Below are positions 7,234-15,054 of a stretch of 20,751 nt of DNA, piece by piece; positions within the stretch are counted from its first letter, which is position 1; every line of letters starts with the position of its first letter. The notes beneath the pieces were generated by a model, which ran no database searches, had not been told where the DNA came from, and was given only the letters and a program-made list of their open reading frames with translations. The position numbers and the translations under genes are program-made. The stretch is from Caulobacteraceae bacterium UBA6225. Lineage in GTDB: Bacteria > Pseudomonadota > Alphaproteobacteria > Caulobacterales > Caulobacteraceae. The stretch covers positions 1 through 20,751 of the forward strand of contig DJWR01000230.1 of assembly GCA_002441055.1 (NCBI GenBank), read 5' to 3'.

Positions 7234-7755
7234 CGGACCGCCGCCGTCAGATCCACCCGAGCCTCCACCAGGCGATCCACCAGCCGCGCTTCCAGTTCCG
7301 AACGCGGAACCAATGCCGCCCATGAACTCAGCGAAACTGCTGTAACCGGCGAAAGACGGAGCGGTGCCACCCGAACTGTTACTCGGACCCGACTGAGAAC
7401 CACTGAGATTCAGATATCCGCCGTTCGCATCACCCCCCGCGCCAGAGCCTTTTCCTCCACCAGCCAGCACGACATTCCCGGATGGGAGTTGGACCCAGCT
7501 ATCACCACCGTCATGCCCCATGGTGCCGCCTTGTCCATTGCTGCCCCCGCCTGCGCCGACCACGTAAGGAACGCGCTGTCCACGAGTTAGCCGGACGGAC
7601 TTGTACGAAGCCGAGCCGGACCCGCCTCCACGGTTATTGTTGAAGGCTGGTGAACCCGATGCGCCAGCGCCCCAAATGAACACTTCGAGAGTGCAAGCCT
7701 CTGAAGCAACGATTTCACCAGCACCAGCTGTCGTGACGAGTTGGATGGAGATCAA
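7180..7755 (-). CDS. glycine-rich phage tail-tip/receptor-binding protein
   Basis: The product is about 191 aa. The N-terminal part is a beta-rich module (ISIQLVTTAGAGEIVASEAC, then TLEVFIWGAGASGSP) with the 'V-x-V/F-W-G-A-G' feature of glycine-rich phage tail domains. From about residue 40 on, Gly runs dominate (NNNRGGGSGSAS, VVGAGGGSNGQGG, GGGKGSGAGGDANGGYLN, GGSPGGGSGGSDGGGPSG), as in tip proteins that fold as polyglycine bundles and contact the receptor. I prefer TTG 7755 with a G-rich ribosome-binding site. An ATG at 7812 overlaps the previous stop as ATGA but would add an unlikely Arg/Gly-rich leader. GC (about 60% in sampled lines) is below that of neighbours, as is common for host-range genes. 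Confidence 0.75.
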   Translation of the reverse strand: MISIQLVTTAGAGEIVASEACTLEVFIWGAGASGSPAFNNNRGGGSGSASYKSVRLTRGQRVPYVVGAGGGSNGQGGTMGHDGGDSWVQLPSGNVVLAGGGKGSGAGGDANGGYLNLSGSQSGPSNSSGGTAPSFAGYSSFAEFMGGIGSAFGTGSAAGGSPGGGSGGSDGGGPSGAGGVGRLIYALHRIV

Positions 7756-7811
7756 CTCAGATCGCCCCCCGCCCCGCCGTCGAGGCTGATCGCCCCTGGG
7801 TCCCCACCCCA

Positions 7812-8240
7812 TCACGGCAACGGGTCGTAGGCGCCGCCGGAAACCCGGCAGACGACGCCGTTGGCCACCGCCCCGCCGATGGCGAAGGCCAGACCCACCC
7901 CCGGCGGCAGGAACAGGGGGGCCTCCTCGCTGGCGTCGAACACCGCCTTGCCGCCGGCCGCGCTCGCCGAGGGAGCGGTGTTGGCGAGGGTCGCCGAGTC
8001 GATCAGGGTGTCGGTGGATCCCACCCGCCCATAGAGCTGACAATGGATCACCGCCCCGGGCGCGGCCCGGGTCAGGGCGTAGGCCTTGGTGATCCGCATC
8101 CCCTGCACATTGTCGGCGGCGGGCACCACCTCCACCGCATGGGTGGGGGCGTGAAAGGCGGTCTCGGCGGTGGTGGCCACCGCAGCATAGGCGATGGGTC
8201 GCTGGACAGCGATGAACTGATTGGTGGCGATGGCGCTCAT
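7812..8240 (-). CDS. phage tail-associated protein of unknown role (142 aa)
   Basis: The 142-aa product has no enzyme motif. It is rich in Ala, Val and Gly, with alternating beta-like stretches (VEVVPAADNVQGMRITKAYA; AVIHCQLYGRVGSTDTLIDS; LFLPPGVGLAFAIGGAVANG) and a C-terminal GGAYDPLP. This suggests a small beta-sandwich structural protein. It lies between the fibre-like 201-aa protein and the glycine-rich tip, so a tail or tip component is likely. ATG 8240 has GAGGAGA upstream. After its TGA, the same frame stays open for 19 codons with normal codon use and ends at a TGA that overlaps the preferred TTG start of the next gene (see findings). Confidence 0.75.
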   Translation of the reverse strand: MSAIATNQFIAVQRPIAYAAVATTAETAFHAPTHAVEVVPAADNVQGMRITKAYALTRAAPGAVIHCQLYGRVGSTDTLIDSATLANTAPSASAAGGKAVFDASEEAPLFLPPGVGLAFAIGGAVANGVVCRVSGGAYDPLP

Positions 8241-8249
8241 AGGCTCTCC

Positions 8250-8855
8250 TCAGCCGAAATAGGCCAGGGCCACAGCCCGTCGCTCGGCGGCGACGGCCTG
8301 CTGGGCCTGGTCCTGGACATAGTCGGGAAGGGTGGTGACGAGCCGCCAGCCGGCGTCCTGGCCATCTGTGGCCACGACCTTGTCGGCATTGCCGGTCTGG
8401 GCCGGCAGGGCGCCGGCGTTGTAGCTCCAGGCAACGGCGTCGACATAGGACTTGAGGCTCAGACCGCCGACCCCGAGGGCGAACACTTCACCCCCGTCAC
8501 AGGCCACCAGCGCAACGTCCTGCGGATCGACGCGCGCCACGGCCCCAGCCCCTGTGGTCAAGGTCACGGGGCCGCTGGCCCCATTGCGGACCAGATAGAT
8601 CTTGCTGGTCGCCGGCAGGGTCACCGTGGCCGGTCCCACGCCCGAAAAGTCCAGCATGGCCCGCCGCGCCTCATCGTCGGCGGCGTTGGCGCTGGTCAGC
8701 ACATGGTCGCCATCAAGGACGATGGCGCTGCGTCCGGCGATCGCCTGGTCCAGGCGGTCGATCACCTGGTTCAGGCGCGGCGCGCCCCAGGTGTTCAGGT
8801 TCTCCCCGGCCGCCTGCATCTCCAGGCGCAGGGAGGCGGTGTAGGTCGAAGGCAT
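8250..8855 (-). CDS. phage tail fibre-like protein (201 aa)
   Basis: The 201-aa product opens with YTASLRLEMQAAGENLNTWG and continues with APRLNQVIDRLDQAIAGRSA and a GDHVLT...AADDEARRAMLDFSG segment. This N-terminal pattern recurs in small tail or fibre proteins of podoviruses and siphoviruses of alphaproteobacteria and Burkholderiales. The middle (TVTLPATSKIYLVRNGASGP) looks beta-rich; the C-terminal part has a helical SYVDAVAW stretch and ends KVVATDGQDAGWRLVTTLPD plus a helix. The ATG overlaps the previous stop as ATGA (8855-8858). It lies in the tail block between adaptor and tip genes. The assignment as a fibre-type protein follows from this pattern and the context; the receptor is unknown. 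Confidence 0.78.
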   Translation of the reverse strand: MPSTYTASLRLEMQAAGENLNTWGAPRLNQVIDRLDQAIAGRSAIVLDGDHVLTSANAADDEARRAMLDFSGVGPATVTLPATSKIYLVRNGASGPVTLTTGAGAVARVDPQDVALVACDGGEVFALGVGGLSLKSYVDAVAWSYNAGALPAQTGNADKVVATDGQDAGWRLVTTLPDYVQDQAQQAVAAERRAVALAYFG

Positions 8856-9094
8856 CAGATGACAGCTCCCGTGTCTTGCCGCACCCAGGCGGCGCCGTCA
8901 GAGACAGCCAGCGTCGAAAGATCAGCCACCAGGACCAGAGTCTGTGGCCAGTCGCTGGCCGGCGGCAGCTCGGCGGCCTTGCAGGAAAACAGCGGCGTTG
9001 GCGCACCTGGCGCCTGCAGCGCCCGCACAGCCTCAATCAGTTCCCCCAGCAGAGGCCGAAGAGACGGATCAACCTTTGGCCCAAGGCTCAGCAT
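8855..9094 (-). CDS. small phage structural protein (79 aa)
   Basis: The 79-aa product has a helical N-terminal half (LRPLLGELIEAVRALQAPGA, about 12-31) and a beta-like C-terminal half (TLVLVADLSTLAVSDGAAWV). The pattern 'C-x-x-x-x-LP-x-x-x-x-x-x-G/Q-x-LV-x-V-x-D-x-x-x-L-x-V-SDG-x-x-W' resembles small tail accessory proteins that pair with the fibre-like gene that follows. I assign no specific function. ATG 9094 has GGAGG 7 bases upstream and overlaps the end of the adaptor gene by 7 nt. Its stop overlaps the next ATG as ATGA. Confidence 0.72.
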   Translation of the reverse strand: MLSLGPKVDPSLRPLLGELIEAVRALQAPGAPTPLFSCKAAELPPASDWPQTLVLVADLSTLAVSDGAAWVRQDTGAVI

Positions 9095-9711
9095 GTCCGG
9101 ACCTCCAGCTGCGGCAGATCTGTGACCAGCCGCGCTAGGCCGTGGCGCCGGGCGTCAGCAGCGCGAGCCTGGACCAGGGCCATCTCGAACCGGGCGCCGA
9201 AATGTCCTGCCATCTCCCCATCCCGCAGATAGGGGCAAGCCTCGGCCAGGGCGGCGAACAGATAGAGGTCAGGATGCTCGGCCAGCACCGCATTGGTGGG
9301 TGACGCCGCGCTGAGCCGCAGTCGCCCTAACTGGCGAAGGACAAAACCCGTCTCCGCCGCACACGGCCGGTCCAGCAGGATCACGGCGCCTTGCAGGGTC
9401 CAATACTCCGGCCGCCCGGCCGTCTCCCTGTGCGGCGACATGCCGGCGGCCCGATAGCGCATGGGCTGGCGTTCGGCGCCCTCCTCCCGCCACAGGCCCA
9501 GCGCCTCGCGGCAGTCCTCTGGCAGGGCCACAGTCCGCGCCCCGGCGGCCGCAATCAGGCTCACCTCAGACTCCATCACCCCCAGCCGCAACTCACGGTT
9601 CAGCCGCGCCTCGGCCAGGGTGATGAAGTCGGCCGCCCGACCGGCCAGGTCGCTCCGCTCCAGCCAGTCGGCCACGGCGGTCTTCAGGTCGTCATAGGTT
9701 GTCAGCGCCAT
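9088..9711 (-). CDS. phage head-tail adaptor (SU10 adaptor-like)
   Basis: Adaptors bind under the portal and connect the head to the tail. The 207-aa product starts MALTTYDDLKTAVADWLERS, then AADFITLAEARLNRELRL (about 26-43). This is the characteristic N-terminus of the podovirus adaptor family typified by phage SU10. It continues with VALPEDCREALGLW, a beta-rich middle (YWTLQGAVILLDRPCAAE) and helical HPDLYLFAALAEACPYLRDG (about 155-174), as expected for the portal-binding helical bundle. ATG 9711 is preceded by GGGAGGAGG. Position between coat and tail genes agrees. It takes the place of gp4 in the P22 order but shows no peptidoglycan-hydrolase motif. Confidence 0.82.
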   Translation of the reverse strand: MALTTYDDLKTAVADWLERSDLAGRAADFITLAEARLNRELRLGVMESEVSLIAAAGARTVALPEDCREALGLWREEGAERQPMRYRAAGMSPHRETAGRPEYWTLQGAVILLDRPCAAETGFVLRQLGRLRLSAASPTNAVLAEHPDLYLFAALAEACPYLRDGEMAGHFGARFEMALVQARAADARRHGLARLVTDLPQLEVRTC

Positions 9712-9787
9712 GCGCCCTCCTCCCAGCCAGACGGGCGGCGGCGGTCAGGCCCCCACCGCCCCAGTTCGTGTCAAACGGCGGGTGGGC

Positions 9788-10984
9788 CTAGTTATTGGCC
9801 AGGCGACAGGCCAGCTGCGGGCGCAGGGTCTGGAAGCCGTAGAGGACGTCCAGGCGGCAGGGGAACTTGTCGTTGTTGATGTCGTACTGCCGCACGATCC
9901 GCATGGAGACCCCGTCAAAGACCTCTCGCGCTGCGAAATCCACCCCCCGCGGCATCACCATGTCGGCGGTGGCGAAGGCGAAGGCGCCCTTGTGATAGGC
10001 CATGGACACCCCATGGGCAGCCCCGCCCGTCCCGGCCACCTGGATCTGCGCATTGTCGCCCGGCGCGTTCGACACGTTCTGCGCAGCGCCGCTGGTGACG
10101 ATGGCCGGGGAGATCTGCAGATTGGCCACCCCTGAGCCGTTGGAGCTGGCGTCGGCCTTCACCACGAACTGCTGCTGCACGCCGGTGGACTGCTTGGTCT
10201 CGGGATGGACCCGGAACACGCCCGTGATGGTGAACACATCGCCGGCCTTCAGCACCGGCGAGCTATTGGCCCAGCCATCGGTGGCGAGCGTCCCGCCCGT
10301 CTGACCAGCCCCGTTCACCAGGGGCGACCCGGACTTGGACCCCACGGTGTGCGAGGGCCACAGCGTGTTTTCCATGAAGTCAAAGCCCGCGCTGCGGCCC
10401 ATGAAGCCTTCGCGGTACTGCTTGGAGATGCTGGCCTTGTCGTTGAACAGGCCCTTCAAAGCGTCCACCAGGTCCACATTGTCCTGAGTGTTCAGGTTGC
10501 AGGTCCGGCCAGCCAGGGGCGCCAGATTGTCCACCAGGATCTTCCGGCCCTGCAGGATCTTGGCGAAGCTGGCCGCCGCCCCCTGGTTGTTCACCTGATT
10601 GTGGACGTCCTTGTACATGCCCATGGCGTCGGCCTCGATATTGGCCGCCAGCACGCTCATGGCCGGTTCGATGATCCGTTCGGAGAAGTCGTCCAGCGAC
10701 AGGGTCAGGTCCACTGAGGTGAAGTTCAGATCCACCCCCTTCTGGGTCTGCACCTTCAGCTCGACGCTGGTCTCGGTGGTGTCCTGGGCGTCCAGGGTCG
10801 GGCCGGTGCGCACCACATACTGGTTGGGCAGGCGCACCTTCAGCGTGTCGCCCACCTTTGCGCCCTGGCGTGCGAAGCTGTCGTCATACTCCCGCGTGAT
10901 CGAGCCCACGAAGTTCAGCTTCTGATGCAGCACACGCAGGGCTTCGCGGGTCACCGCGGTCGGGGAAAGCAGCGAATTGGCCAT
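9788..10984 (-). CDS. major capsid protein, P22 coat-like
   Basis: The 398-aa product is the shell protein of the particle. It starts MANSLLSPTAVTREALRVLH, then QKLNFVGSITREYDDSFA, the P22 coat (gp5) N-terminal pattern. It continues with KVGDTLKVRLPNQYVVRTG, VDLNFTSVDLTLSLDDFSER and IIEPAMSVLAANIEADAMG. The segment DVFTITGVFRVHPETKQSTG (about 245-264) fits the inserted (I) domain of the P22 coat. The C-terminus DVLYGFQTLRPQLACRLAN is also typical. Length is near the ~400-430 aa usual for the family, with no deletion. The ATG has AGGAAGACGAG upstream. It is preceded by the scaffold gene and two hairpins, and followed by a 76-base gap before the adaptor gene. Confidence 0.92.
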   Translation of the reverse strand: MANSLLSPTAVTREALRVLHQKLNFVGSITREYDDSFARQGAKVGDTLKVRLPNQYVVRTGPTLDAQDTTETSVELKVQTQKGVDLNFTSVDLTLSLDDFSERIIEPAMSVLAANIEADAMGMYKDVHNQVNNQGAAASFAKILQGRKILVDNLAPLAGRTCNLNTQDNVDLVDALKGLFNDKASISKQYREGFMGRSAGFDFMENTLWPSHTVGSKSGSPLVNGAGQTGGTLATDGWANSSPVLKAGDVFTITGVFRVHPETKQSTGVQQQFVVKADASSNGSGVANLQISPAIVTSGAAQNVSNAPGDNAQIQVAGTGGAAHGVSMAYHKGAFAFATADMVMPRGVDFAAREVFDGVSMRIVRQYDINNDKFPCRLDVLYGFQTLRPQLACRLANN

Positions 10985-11018
10985 GAGATCTCGTCTTCCT
11001 TGAGGATGGAATGCGGGT

Positions 11019-11075
11019 CGGCGCGGCTGCGCCGGTCAGGTTGTCGGATAGGGATCGGGCGCGCGCTGGCGCCCG
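11019..11075. repeat. two tandem hairpins between scaffold and coat genes
   Basis: CGGCGC-GGCT-GCGCCG (11019-11034, 6-bp stem, 4-nt loop) and CGGGCGC-GCGCTG-GCGCCCG (11056-11075, 7-bp stem, 6-nt loop) lie in the 99-base gap after the scaffold stop and before the coat ribosome-binding site. Neither has a T tract, so they are not classical terminators. They could stabilise or separate coat mRNA from upstream message. Confidence 0.5.
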
Positions 11076-11083
11076 GCGTGGAA

Positions 11084-11899
11084 CTACCGCCCGGCCATCG
11101 CCTGGGCGTTCCGGCGACGCATCCATTCGGCTGCGCCCATGTCGTCGCGCACCGCGCTGGCCGGGGCCGAGCCGCCGCCCACCTGCACAGCCGGGCGCAC
11201 CTGCATGGCCGCCGCCCGGACCGGCGCAGCGCCGCCCATCTGCGGCGCTTGCGTCTGCGCCTGCAGCGCCGCCTCCCCCTGCTGGGCCCGGTGCAGGATC
11301 ATCCACAGCCGGGGATCAGCCACCTCGCGAAGCTCCTCCAGGGTGACGCCGAAGGCCTGGGCGTATTCCACGAGCTTGGCCGCCACCTCCGGCGACCAGC
11401 CCTCGATCTGGCCGGCCAGGACCCGGCCGGTCTCCTCCAGCTCGATCCGCGCCCGCTCGCCGGCTGCGGCCCGAGCCATCTCGTCCTGCTGGGCCAGGGC
11501 CTGGCCATAGGCCTCGCGGGCCTGAGCGACATCGTTCGCCTGCGCCCACAGCGCCTGGGCCAGCTGCGGGTCCTGTTGGCTCAGCGCCTGCCAGTCGACG
11601 CCCTCGAACTGCGCCAACTGCTGCTCAAGGGCGATCAGCACCGCCCGATCCTGCGCGCTGGCGCTGGCGAGTTCGGCCTCCAGCTCCATCATCTTCGCCC
11701 GCTCGGCCAGGGCCCGGCGCTCAGCCGCCACAGCCTGGACGGCGCTCTCATGGTCGATGTTGGCCATCAGCTGCGCCTTCAGCGCCCGCGGCAGGCGATA
11801 GAACTGCCCGCCGTGCTCGATCTCGTCGATCTCGTCAGCGCCGGGGCCAAGCGGACGCGGATCGGCGCCGCCCTGATAGGTCGGGTCTTGCATCATCAT
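11084..11899 (-). CDS. capsid scaffolding protein (P22 gp8-like by position)
   Basis: The 271-aa product is almost entirely helical, rich in Ala, Glu and Gln, with long charged stretches (AAERRALAERAKMMELEAEL; SQQDPQLAQALWAQANDVAQ; RAAAGERARIELEETGRVLA). The N-terminus is acidic (ADEIDEIEHGGQFYRLP, about 21-37). The C-terminus is low-complexity and ends in a basic WMRRRNAQAMAGR, which fits the basic coat-binding helix at the end of P22 scaffold. Position between portal and coat is where P22-type phages keep the scaffold. I see no protease gene in the module, so scaffold probably exits intact as in P22. ATG 11899 has AAGGAC 5 bases upstream; ATG codons at 11896 and 11893 are alternatives. Confidence 0.82.
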   Translation of the reverse strand: MMMQDPTYQGGADPRPLGPGADEIDEIEHGGQFYRLPRALKAQLMANIDHESAVQAVAAERRALAERAKMMELEAELASASAQDRAVLIALEQQLAQFEGVDWQALSQQDPQLAQALWAQANDVAQAREAYGQALAQQDEMARAAAGERARIELEETGRVLAGQIEGWSPEVAAKLVEYAQAFGVTLEELREVADPRLWMILHRAQQGEAALQAQTQAPQMGGAAPVRAAAMQVRPAVQVGGGSAPASAVRDDMGAAEWMRRRNAQAMAGR

Positions 11900-11936
11900 G
11901 ATGTCCTTGAATGTCTTCTAAAACACGCCAGGCGGA

Positions 11937-13826
11937 TCAGGCGGCGCCCGTCGCCTTGAGACGGTTGGTCTGCGCCTCGAAGGCGGCGATCTCCAGCTTG
12001 CGGGTCTCTAGCGCCTGGTCCCGCCCCATGGCCTCCAGCTTCTGGTTGGCGGCGGCCAGGGCCTGGGACAGCTTCTCGATGGCCGCCCGGGCCTCGCCCA
12101 ATTCCGGCGCTTCGCCCCGCACCTGCGCCGGCAGCAGGCTCGAAAGCCGCTGAGCGATCTCATCGGCGCCGGGCCAGTCCAGGTTGCGCGCCAGCAGATC
12201 GCCGATCACCGGGGCGGCGGCCGGATAGGCCCGGATCAGCTCGATCATCTGGGTCGCCGCCTCTTCCCGGCGGCTGGTGAAGCTGGGCCCGGCCCGCACC
12301 GTCAGGTCGTACTTGCCGACGCTCAGATCATAGATCCGCTTCACCTCGCGCACCTGGCCCTGGGCATCGGCCTCCCGCACCGCCACAGGCTGGTTTACAT
12401 GCGCCAGCTTCGCCTCACCGCTCGGCCCCAGCACGCGCACCACCCGCGGGGCTGCGTACACCTTGGGGATCAGGTCGATCAGGATCCGCCCGGCGTGCCG
12501 GATCGCCCGGCTCAGATTGTCGATATAGTGGAAGGTGGAGACGTCCCCCTCCCGCTGGCGGGCCATGATCGCCCGGCCGCTGGTCTCGTTCGACCGCGCG
12601 CCCAGGCTGGCGTCATGCAGGCCCATGATCGCCTTCATGTCGTCGCTGGCGTTCAGCGCTTCCTGCAACGCGCCTGCCGGCACGCCGGCGAACGGTTGGC
12701 GCATCGGCGGCTCGGGGCCGTCATATTCGAGGTAGGCGTGGGTCTGTACATTGGCCGTGGCCCACTTCTCCGCATCGGTTTCGAACGCGCCCTTGCGCCC
12801 GATGAACGGCGCCTTGGGCGCCAGGGCCACCAGCTCGGTGGTCGTGGTCCGCCAGTAGTTGAACATCCGCTGCGGGTCCTTGGCGTCGCGGACCAGGCTG
12901 CGCAGCCGTCGCCGGCCGTCGATCCGCAGCTCCTCGCCAAAGACCGGCACGATGGGGATGAACCGCCCGGCCCACTCCACAGTCTCCAGCACCTCGGCGC
13001 CGGTGACCACGTGCTGCACCACGCGGTGGCTCGCCACCTGCCGCGGCGATCCGACGACGCTGACGCCCAGGGCGTCGAACAGCCCCTTCTGCGCCTCATA
13101 GGCGGAAAGCTCGATCACCTGGCCGTCGCTCAAGGCCACGATCTTGCGGGCTGTCGCCTCGCGACGCCAGAACTCGGCCACCGTCACCCGGTCGCCATCG
13201 CCCCACGCCTCGGTCAGGCCGCCATAGCCAGCCCCCGACCAGTCTGCCACCTCAGCCCCCTTCCAACGGGCCTGGAACGCCGCCCGCGGCAGGCTGTCGA
13301 CCACGAAGGCGGTGTTCCAGTCGGACGAGTCCGCAGCTGTGGAGTCCGGGTCGCCATAGATGCTGAACGGATCGGCCACCCGCTCGATGACGATGTCCTG
13401 CTCGAAGCTGTCGTCCCGTGCGTAGCGGGTGTTGATCCGGAAATAGCCGAAGCCACAGGTCACGGCGAAATCCAGCGCCGTGTCATAGGCCACCTCTGCG
13501 TCGCTCGACTGCTCGATATGGCGGATCAGGCCATTGAAGATCTCGGCCGTCTGCGGGTCGGCGCCGTCGTCCACCGGATGGCAGGCGATGGCCGGCTTGT
13601 TCAACCGCGCGTCATTGACCACCTGCCGAATGAAGGCCGGCAGCCTGTTGATGGTCAGGCACGGCCGCCCGTCCAGCTCCCGATCCCGGCGCACCTTCTC
13701 CGGCCACTGCTCGCCCAGCCTGGCGAACCGCAAGTCGTCGCGGGCCTCCTCGCGGATCTCGGCCTCATGGGCCGACGCACGCTCGAACGCCTCGCGGGCG
13801 TCGCGCAGGATGTCGTCATGGGTCAT
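11937..13826 (-). CDS. portal protein, P22 gp1-like
   Basis: Portals form the dodecameric ring through which DNA enters the capsid. The 629-aa product starts with a helical, charged N-terminus and continues WPEKVRRDRELDGRPCLTIN, RLPAFIRQVVNDARLNKPAI and IEQSSDAEVAYDTALDFAVT, the hallmark opening of P22-like portals. RVADPFSIYGDPDSTAADSS (about 142-161) and FNYWRTTTTELVALAPKAPF (about 325-344) are further conserved blocks. RSNETSGRAIMARQREGDVS followed by FHYIDNLSRAIRH (about 412-444) is the stem region. The C-terminal ~60 residues are coiled-coil-like (EKLSQALAAANQKLEAMG), resembling the helical barrel of P22 portal. Length is near the family's 650-720. ATG 13826 has AAAGGG upstream. Confidence 0.92.
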   Translation of the reverse strand: MTHDDILRDAREAFERASAHEAEIREEARDDLRFARLGEQWPEKVRRDRELDGRPCLTINRLPAFIRQVVNDARLNKPAIACHPVDDGADPQTAEIFNGLIRHIEQSSDAEVAYDTALDFAVTCGFGYFRINTRYARDDSFEQDIVIERVADPFSIYGDPDSTAADSSDWNTAFVVDSLPRAAFQARWKGAEVADWSGAGYGGLTEAWGDGDRVTVAEFWRREATARKIVALSDGQVIELSAYEAQKGLFDALGVSVVGSPRQVASHRVVQHVVTGAEVLETVEWAGRFIPIVPVFGEELRIDGRRRLRSLVRDAKDPQRMFNYWRTTTTELVALAPKAPFIGRKGAFETDAEKWATANVQTHAYLEYDGPEPPMRQPFAGVPAGALQEALNASDDMKAIMGLHDASLGARSNETSGRAIMARQREGDVSTFHYIDNLSRAIRHAGRILIDLIPKVYAAPRVVRVLGPSGEAKLAHVNQPVAVREADAQGQVREVKRIYDLSVGKYDLTVRAGPSFTSRREEAATQMIELIRAYPAAAPVIGDLLARNLDWPGADEIAQRLSSLLPAQVRGEAPELGEARAAIEKLSQALAAANQKLEAMGRDQALETRKLEIAAFEAQTNRLKATGAA

Positions 13827-13901
13827 GCAAACGCCCTTTGGCGTCCCAAGCCGGGGACGCTGTGTCAGAGAAATCCGAATTTCCTTAGGTACGTCCGGCT
13901 C

Positions 13902-14474
13902 TTAGCCGGCCGTCTTCACGAACGTCGCGCCATCCCAGGCGTACGCCTCGTCCTCGCCGTCCGCGGTCTTCACGACCAGGGACGGCGGACTATCGGCCTT
14001 CGCCTCACGCACCACCAGCGACTTCCCGGGCAGCGCCGTCATCGGCCGGCCCGGCGCCAGCATCACCGGATCGCGGCCCGCCGGAAACGCATAGATCGCG
14101 AAACTCTCATAGGCTTCGTCCAGCAGGATGGCCGCCTGGTCCTCACGCCCGTCGCCATCGAAGTCCGCCCGCACCGCCAGCCGCTGATAGTGGTCGAGCG
14201 CCTTCATCCAGGGAGGATCGTCTCCATAGATCGGCATCAGGTCCGCCGTCGTCCGGAAGACCCAACCGTCCGGCGGGATCACCGTCAGGCGGGGCATGTG
14301 ACAGTCCAGTCGGCTCCGAACGCCACCATGGTCGCGGCAGCGCTCCCCGTACTCGAAAGCGCGGCCATTGCAGCCGACAACACAGGAGCCCATCAGCAAA
14401 ACGACCATCACGACGGACGCGAGCAGGCCTCTCAGCAGCCGCCAGGTGGGAAAGGGAGGCGGTTCGATCGTCAT
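13902..14474 (-). CDS. exported protein with D-x-DGDG loop, paralogue of the preceding gene (190 aa)
   Basis: The 190-aa product has a membrane segment or signal at residues 11-34 (WRLLRGLLASVVMVVLLMGS), followed by VVGC, which could act as a lipobox. The exported part has a Cys pair (Cys46, Cys58), the loop ADFDGDGREDQAAILLDE (about 103-120), which looks like an FG-GAP/Ca-binding repeat, and an end AYAWDGATFVKTAG. The gene before it (14471-15025) has the same order of features: Cys pair, D-x-DGDG loop followed by a V/I-L-L-D strand and an F-x-x-YAF/VFAF strand, and Y-x-W near the end. They are diverged tandem duplicates. ATG 14474 overlaps the previous stop as ATGA. Position between terminase and portal marks them as cargo, not virion core. 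Function unknown. Confidence 0.82.
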   Translation of the reverse strand: MTIEPPPFPTWRLLRGLLASVVMVVLLMGSCVVGCNGRAFEYGERCRDHGGVRSRLDCHMPRLTVIPPDGWVFRTTADLMPIYGDDPPWMKALDHYQRLAVRADFDGDGREDQAAILLDEAYESFAIYAFPAGRDPVMLAPGRPMTALPGKSLVVREAKADSPPSLVVKTADGEDEAYAWDGATFVKTAG

Positions 14475-15025
14475 GACGCCACCTCGACCAGGCGGCCTTC
14501 CGCCCACGTGTAGGTGGTATCCCGGGCCCTCCAGTCGACCCTTTGGCGCAAGGTGAAGCTCGCCGCCGCAGCGGAGGACGGTGCGGGCTTGTTAAATTCT
14601 ACGGACACCGCATCCACCTCCGCGATGGGCCGCGCCTCGGTCAGCGCACGGGCCGCATCTCCGGAGAAATCGTCCCGGGAGAAGAAAGCGAAGACGCGGA
14701 ACTGGGTCAGCGTCGGGTCCACAAGGACCGCAACCGCATCGCCTTCGCCGTCGCCGTCGAGATCGGCCCCGGACGCTGTGAGCCGCCCCCAGTCATGAGC
14801 CACGTCCTTGACCGCCGCCAACTCCGCGGCCTGTACGCTTTGCCAGCCGCGCGGCGTGCTCTGGCGCGCGCCGATGATGTAGCAGAGGCCATCTTCCCAA
14901 TAGCCCGCCTGGTCATTGCAGCCGTCGCCGATCCAGAAGCCACCGGTGGCGTAGCCGCAGCTGCCGGCGCTCAGCATCGCCGCCCCCGCCGCCACCCACC
15001 GCCACTGCCTCGCCGCCATCCTCAT
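14471..15025 (-). CDS. exported protein with D-x-DGDG loop (184 aa), behind a LexA box
   Basis: The 184-aa product has an N-terminal signal (RWVAAGAAMLSAGSC, about 10-23); AGSC is a poor lipobox, so it may be soluble periplasmic. The mature part has a Cys pair in DGCNDQAGYWEDGLC (34-48), the loop GADLDGDGEGDAVAVLVD (86-103), FRVFAFFSRDDF (109-120) and a C-terminal TYTWAEGRLVEVAS. It is a diverged duplicate of the next gene downstream. ATG 15025 has only a weak ribosome-binding site. A perfect GTTC-N7-GTTC box lies 30-44 bases upstream, between this gene and the toxin-like gene, suggesting LexA control of the pair. Their export argues against a simple immunity role for a cytoplasmic nuclease; I cannot name a function. 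Confidence 0.82.
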   Translation of the reverse strand: MRMAARQWRWVAAGAAMLSAGSCGYATGGFWIGDGCNDQAGYWEDGLCYIIGARQSTPRGWQSVQAAELAAVKDVAHDWGRLTASGADLDGDGEGDAVAVLVDPTLTQFRVFAFFSRDDFSGDAARALTEARPIAEVDAVSVEFNKPAPSSAAAASFTLRQRVDWRARDTTYTWAEGRLVEVAS

Positions 15026-15054
15026 CCCGCCAACTCATTAGCACCCTCAAGCCG

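Noticed and set aside
7180..8855. Diversity-generating retroelement acting on the tail tip gene
   Set aside because: There is no reverse transcriptase gene and no template/variable repeat pair in the window; the tip protein is glycine-rich rather than C-lectin-like.
12399..14513. 704-codon plus-strand open frame opposite the portal gene
   Set aside because: It is antisense to a clear P22-like portal with family motifs. Long antisense frames are expected at this GC, and the translation is His/Arg/Gly-rich without family resemblance.
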